Origin: Siphonodentalium dalli
Lineage: Eukaryota > Mollusca > Scaphopoda > Gadilida > Siphonodentaliidae
Direction of reading: 5' to 3'
Assembly: GCA_032622095.1 (NCBI GenBank)
Contig: CP136063.1
Span: 13,991,814 to 14,055,813, forward strand
DNA length: 64,000 nucleotides
The notes below the pieces were generated by a model. It was not told the DNA's origin, ran no database searches, and saw only the letters and a list, made by a program, of their open reading frames with translations. Shown here piece by piece: positions 58,501-64,000 of this stretch. A program made the translations under genes and the position numbers. Numbering within the stretch: position 1 is the stretch's first letter; each line of letters opens with the position of its first letter.

Positions 58501-61006
58501 ACCCTGTGTATACATATCCACCTCACCAATGGTCATATAGCCACTCGCTTCATACACATACCTCACCCATGGTACCTGGTATACTCCTTCATCTGACATA
58601 TGGCCATATAGTCACCCCGTGTGTACCTATTCAAAACATTCATACATGACCATGGTCAATCATTGTATATATATTCACCTCACCCTTGGCCATGTCACTC
58701 CCTGTATTCCTATTTGTCACACCATAGCAGAATAGCCATTCAAGATATACTAATACCCCCCAGCCATGTCAGTATATTCACTCCATGTATGCATATGCAC
58801 ATCATCCATGGCCATATAGCCGCTCGCTATATACACATACCCCTCGCCCATGACCATATAGCAACACATGTGTATACCCGTATAACCTACACATGACCAT
58901 ACCGCCACGAGTCACCAATCAGGAACACCGGGTATACTCATACACCTGACCATTTAGTCACTCCCTGTATAGCTATTCATACAGTCACTCATTGTATACA
59001 TACATGTACTCATCTCACCATTGACCATACAATAACTCCCTGTATAGTCAGGGATGGATCCAGCGATTGTTTGGGGACACCTGTTTTGGGACCATGATAT
59101 GCCAAAGGCATATCCCAAGGGCCGTAGGCCTGAGATGGGGTAGGTCGCCCCCTCCCTTATGTGCAGCATTAAAGATCCCGCATAAATGCACTGGCTTACA
59201 AGGTCAAGATAAAGGCCAATGTATTATCTTATATATGCAAGGCTCCTTAGATGGGAGACTCTCATTTATATAAGAGAATGCATTGGCACAGGATTTTTTT
59301 TCAAAATTTCAAGAAGCCCCAGTCATTAAAGGGTTAAAATAGTTCTCACTGGACACTTGATGAAGTAAATAAAGGCTCTATATCAATTGTATATTTATGA
59401 TATGCATTGCATGTTGTTAAACAATAATAGAAGATTTCCTTCAAAATATCGAAAATTCAGCTTTAATAAAACTATCCACTTGCAATTTAGGGACATTTAG
59501 GCCACCAGAGTTTGGGCCCCCAAACCTGTAACAGGTATCAAAATAGCCCTGGATCCTTCCCTGTGTATAGTGTATACATATTCACCTCACATGATCATAG
59601 AGTAACTCCCTGGCTACCATCTTGGCATCCACCCTGTATCCAGTTGATATGTGTTATCATAATGGACCAGAATAGCCACATATTATGGTTCATCTCAGTT
59701 CCGTTTCAAAGTTCTGCTCATTTCCTTTCAATAATATGGCAAAAATCACAAAAGAGGTTCTCCGCAAAATTCCATACTGCAACTTTAAAATGAATTTGTC
59801 ATGCCCCATACGGAACTGGGACAAACAGAATAGAACGTAGTTGTCAGTTAATTAACTAACACGTATAATAACCAAGTGAGTCACAATTTACTACATTGTC
59901 AGATGACGCAGAGAATAATGTTCGGGATATATGTAAAAAATTAACTTTTTACAATTTGGTTGCCATTTTGGAAGCCATCTTGAGCAATTTGGTCTATAAA
60001 CACCGTAGTGTAACACATTTAAGATAGACCAAAACAATAAATACCTTTGATACCAATGATAGTTGCATTTTACTTAAAACAATTGTCCAACCCTGAAAAG
60101 TTAATTTTTGCCGATATTTATGTCAAGTTTGTGAGAGTAAAATCCAATATTTCTGGTGATGTCAGTGGTGACAATAGAAACAATGATCCATGGTGCATCA
60201 GACATGTTAGTATTCAATGTATATAATACAGATTAGCCAATTTTATATATCAATCACAACTTGTAAGCCATTGCAGGACACCCTGGGGCAATATATACCA
60301 TTTTTCATATTTTCGGCGGCCATTTTGGAAATTTTCTACACCAATTTCATTCCCATTGAAGTAAAATATTCGTCCAATAAAATAAAGCACATAGTTGTTG
60401 ACATTCTATTAACAGTCTGTGTGGTTTGTCGTTAAAATGACTATCAAAATCGTCTTGCAAAAAAATTAGAAAATTTCACCCCTCTTTTTCAAATCCTCTT
60501 TCTGTATCTATTACGGAACCCTCGTCAATGGCAAATGTCTTAAAATGACGCTATAATATCACGCTTGATGGTTGCCTCAAAAACATTGCCATTTACTAAT
60601 GATTAATGTGAAGAAAAATGGAAGATATGGTGAAATATTAACTAAATTTCCTATTTTCGTGCATATGACGTCATTTTTCGGCGGCCATTTTGAATTATTT
60701 TCGAAATTATTTGCCGTCATTTTGAAGAAGGACATCATACCAACAAAATGGCATACATTTTGTCTGTGTCTTTTGCTAACAACCGATCTATTACAACGAT
60801 TAAATACAGCTGGTCGGAATTAGAGGAAATGGCGGCCATCTTGGATTCAAATGGCTCTAGCACCTAGTAGGGCCACCTTTATTTTTCGGTGAAATCCGGA
60901 TTCTTTATCTGGATACCATAGGGAACAATACAAATAAGGTTATTTGTAATCATCGGGGGGGGGGGGGGGGGGGTGCAGGTGGACCTTATTGGCTCCCCGA
61001 CTAATA
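55593..61006. mobile_element. 5.4-kb D foldback element (arms D3 and D4)
   Basis: 55596-61003. Ends TAGTCGGGGAGCCAATAAGG and the exact complement; ATA at 55593-55595 and 61004-61006 is a 3-bp target duplication because the satellite elsewhere reads CAGCCATAGTTCTG uninterrupted. The whole element is one large inverted repeat. Arm D3 (minus) has a unique block to about 56950 and the 42-bp minisatellite to about 58110. Arm D4 (plus) has the minisatellite from about 58220 and a unique block from about 59600. The centre, about 58110-58220, is not repeated. Poly-C or poly-G runs near each end differ in length. No transposase is recognised. A 189-codon frame (56915-57484, minus) is the minisatellite read through. 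Confidence 0.9.
59041..59571. mobile_element. hAT-like non-autonomous element, 515 bp
   Basis: 59049-59563, imperfect inverted ends CAGGGATGGATCCAG and CCTGGATCCTTCCCTG, 8-bp target duplication TGTATAGT at 59041-59048 and 59564-59571. CAGGG ends and 8-bp duplication fit the hAT superfamily. It inserted in the minisatellite of arm D4 only. Internally, 59215-59285 resembles the hairpin of element E (AAGAGAATGCATTGGCACAG). Confidence 0.88.
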
Positions 61007-63460
61007 GTTCTGACATAATCAAATGCTTTGCTATATATAATGCGATCCTGTATGGATTTAATGCTATCAGTGTTAATTATCATATGGTCAGCCACAGTTC
61101 TGAAATAATCAAATGATTTGCTGTATATAATGCGATCCTGTATGGATTTAAAGCTATCAGTGTGAATTATCATATTACAGCCTAGTCCAAGTCTTCTCGT
61201 ACTAAAACCGGCTAAGATATTGGGATGGAGGTGCCGGTCTTTAGTCCGAGTTCCAGGCCCATGGTCTCCTTTGACACGAGTTAATCGTTAGTGACCCGCT
61301 CAAATAAAACCACAATTATATGAAATAAAATATCACAATTGCGACAATAAACGGATATTTTCCGCAGAAGACATGCTCTTTGATCTGAAACCCACATCAG
61401 TTGTGAATTGAAAGCGGTAATTTAATGCGAAAAGAGACATTTACCGCAATGTTTACAAATTTTTAAAAGTATGCGAACTCAGTTGACCTCGCGAACTGTG
61501 TTCGGCATTTTCCGTTGAAAATATTCCGTAGATTTTCGACTGACCACGCAAATTACGATGAATTCTCCATTGTAATCGTAATTATGTGTGTCAATAAATA
61601 AAAAATAAATAGATTAATTAAACATTGAAGATATAAATGTAATACATTAAATAAATTACGGGGAATTACAACCCTCTCAAAGTTTAAAACAGTGTAAACA
61701 CAACGACCATTAGAATAAATAATATGGTGCTACATTTCCCACATTTGGTGGACTTCAGCGAAATTAAGATATATACTAAGCGAACAGAGCAATATACTGC
61801 TCTTGTTAAGCACACAAAAAATCAAACAAAATTTGTATAAATGTTTAACCTTAAGTTTGAAAAGTCCCACTAAAACGGAAGAACTATATTTCGAAACTGT
61901 GTGATTCGGTTCTCCGATTATTTTATCAACACAAAAGTCAAAATGCACATGGATGAAAATCACACGCATGGCAAGTCAGACACAACTTCACACAAGAGTT
62001 CTAATTTGCTACAATTTTGACAAGTTGCTTGCGAAAATTGTCAACAAACATACCTTTCTGATCCTCCATTATGTCATTAAGTTTTTAGTGCGGGAATTGT
62101 TCTCAATGCACATTGGAAACTGGATTTTGCGGCGATCGGGTTTCGCTATTTTGTTCGGAAAACCCCGCGCTATATATAGAAACGGAAACTAGAATACTCA
62201 GAACAAACACCGGACAATGCCGAAGTTCTTCGGAACCTGAGTTCGGCTTTCAGTTAAGTAAACAAACAGAAAAAACAGCGATGTTGGTGACAATCAACCG
62301 GAATATTCTATGCGTAATTTAACATGAAAGTTAGATTATTATACACCATTATGACCATAATATGTCTCTCTTTCCGATATATATAGCATCATATATTGAT
62401 TCATTAGGTAAATCGAGTAAAATACACCACAGATTCCCGCCACAGATCGTGGGCGTAACTCGTGTGATAGGATTGGTATGCAAGCGGGCTGGGACTAAAA
62501 ACAGCAAATCGCCATCCCAATATCTTAGCTGGTTTTAGTACAAGAAGACTGGGACTAATTACAGCCATAGTTCTTAAATAGTCAAATGATTTGCTGTATA
62601 TAATGCGATCCTGTGTGGATTTAAAGCTATCAGTGTGAATTATCATATGGTCAGCCATAGTTCTGAAATAATCAAATGCTTTGCTGTATATAATGCGATC
62701 CTGTATGGATTTAATGCTATCAGTGTTAATTATCATATTACAGCCATAGTTCTGAAATAGTCAAATGATTTGCTGTATATAATGCGATCCTGTGTGGATT
62801 TAATGCTATCAGTGTGAATTATCATATGATCAGCCATAGTTCTGAAATTTCAAATGCTTTGGTGTATATAATGCGATCCTGTGTGGATTTAATGCGATCA
62901 GTGAGTGTTAATTATCTTATGGTCAGCCATAGTTCTGAAATAATCGAATACTTTGCTGTATATAATGCGATCCTGTATGGATTTAATGCTATCAGTGTGA
63001 ATTACCATATGATCAGCCACAGTTCTGAAATAATCAAATGATTTGCTGTATATAATGCGATCATGTATGGATTTAATGCTATCAGTGTTAATTATCATAT
63101 GGTCAGCCATAGTTCTGCATGGGTTTAATGATATTAGTGTTAATTATCATATGGTCAGCCATAGTTCTGAAATAATCAAATGCTTTGGTGTATATAATGC
63201 GATCATGTATGGATTTAATGCTATCAGTGTTAATTATCATATGGTCAGCCATAGTTCTGAAATAATCAAATGATTTGCTGTATATAATGCGATCATGTAT
63301 GGATTTAATGCTATCAGTGTTAATTATCATATGGTCAACCATAGTTCTGAAATAATCAAATGATTTGCTATATATAATGCGATCCTGCATGGATTTAATG
63401 CTATCAGTGTTAATTATCATATGGTCAGCCATAGTTCTGAAATAATCAAATGCTTTGCTG
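61004..63460 (+). repeat. 90-bp satellite, block 2 (interrupted)
   Basis: Continuation of the satellite from 55592: two units before the Mutator-like element and about ten units from 62558 to 63460. Some units have ATTACAGCC in place of ATGGTCAGCC (also uninterrupted at 62738-62746). It ends at a junction with zinc-finger DNA (GCTTTGCTG / TGGGCGATCCC). Confidence 0.92.
61174..62566. mobile_element. Mutator-like element, 1.375 kb, 9-bp target duplication
   Basis: 61183-62557, 46-bp inverted ends with about three mismatches (TAGTCCAAGTCTTCTCGTAC ... GATATTGGGATGG). ATTACAGCC at 61174-61182 and 62558-62566 is a 9-bp target duplication; the same 9-mer occurs unbroken in a satellite unit at 62738. 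Long inverted ends plus 9 bp fit Mutator-like elements. Internal frames (61730-61969 minus; 61953-62192 plus) lack a recognisable transposase or SWIM motif, so it is non-autonomous. Miniature relatives lie at 47092 and 47442. Confidence 0.9.
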
Positions 63461-64000
63461 TGGGCGATCCCCAGTGTGAATCAGCTTATGCCTCGTCAGG
63501 TGACTCGATCCAGTAAATGATTTCTCACACACATCACATTGTTACGGGCGATCCCCGGTGTGGATCCTCTTATGCCTCGTCAGGCTACCCGTCTGGGTAA
63601 ACGATTTCTCGCACATGTCACATTGATACGGTCGATCACCGATGTGAATCCTCTTATGTGAAACCAGATGATTCGACTAATTAAATGATTTACCCCACAC
63701 ATCACATTGATACGGGCGATCCCCGATGTGGGTCCTCTTATGCTTCGTCAGGTTACTTGATCCAGTAAATGATTTGTCGCAAACATCACATTGATACGGG
63801 CGATCCCCGCTGTGGATCCTCTTATGTTTCGTCATGTCACTCGATCCAGTAAATGATTTCTGGCACACATCACATTGATACGGGCGATCACCGGTGTGGA
63901 TCCTCTTATGTTTCGTCAGGTGACTCGATCCAGTAAATGATTTATCACACACATCGCATTGATACGGGCGATCCCCGGTGTGGATCATCTTATGTGAAAC
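63461..64000 (-). pseudogene. C2H2 zinc-finger array, decayed and truncated
   Basis: Minus strand, entering from beyond the window. Three good fingers ([30 protein letters not shown]...DMTKH, YQCDVCDKSF...NLTKH) are followed by one with Cys to Trp (DVWGKSFN) and a TAG stop near 63678. Two more fingers follow ([36 protein letters not shown]), separated by a TAA in place of Tyr near 63543. The array ends abruptly at 63460 where the 90-bp satellite begins. The linker is TGDRP, unlike the TGDKP of the other arrays, so it is a different gene. If functional at all, only the part to the right of the TAG could be. Confidence 0.88.

Overview
This is animal genomic DNA, AT-rich and almost entirely built of repeats. 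There is no operon structure, and I recognise no rRNA, tRNA or CRISPR array. The recognisable protein-coding material is C2H2 zinc-finger arrays, non-LTR retrotransposon remnants, and four broken copies of a multidomain protein family that I associate with invertebrate transposons. A composite repeat at 10536-11629 (about 165-bp core units followed by an ACGG microsatellite) resembles the 'pearl'/Helitron-like elements described from bivalves. I therefore infer a lophotrochozoan, probably a mollusc; no species can be named from the sequence alone.

Layout. 1-6500: end of a TTAA-type MITE, one arm of a repeat family (D) carrying a 42-bp minisatellite, then a decayed PIN/XPG-like gene (copy 1) cut off by another MITE. 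6500-16750: mostly non-coding, with a 148-bp satellite made of decayed zinc fingers, two copies of a 19-bp-TIR MITE (one carrying the pearl-like insert) and further MITEs. 17000-25800: a LINE reverse-transcriptase fragment, then a segmental duplication holding an intact 12-finger zinc-finger ORF (19617-20792) and its pseudogenised, finger-expanded, transposon-riddled paralogue (24545-25799). 25800-29545: an 88-bp minisatellite and another split MITE. 30172-41165: nested retro- and DNA transposons. A LINE ORF1 is split by a 3.08-kb TIR element carrying PIN-like copy 2 on the minus strand. A minus-strand LINE ORF2 is split by a palindromic TTAA element. These are followed by a D-element arm and a truncated second TIR element with PIN-like copy 3. 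41800-50500: several tandem-repeat fields and PIN-like copy 4 (43435-44948), apparently one large decayed exon. 51080-63460: a duplicated block of 29/46-bp minisatellite, unique spacer and 90-bp satellite, invaded by a 5.4-kb inverted-repeat (foldback) D element, which itself contains a hAT-like element, and by a 1.4-kb Mutator-like element with 9-bp target duplication. 63461-64000: a third, decayed zinc-finger array on the minus strand.

How the parts relate. At least four sequence-unrelated families (A, B, P, E) inserted at TTAA with TTAA on both sides, and they nest in one another, so a relative chronology can be read. Zinc-finger fragments occur in every decay state: an intact ORF, a pseudogene with a few lesions, a single relic finger, and an out-of-frame satellite. 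The PIN-like family occurs four times, once inside an element with a perfect 30-bp terminal inverted repeat. This is the best candidate here for an incompletely described mobile system. All functional statements rest on motif reading by eye; no database search was possible.
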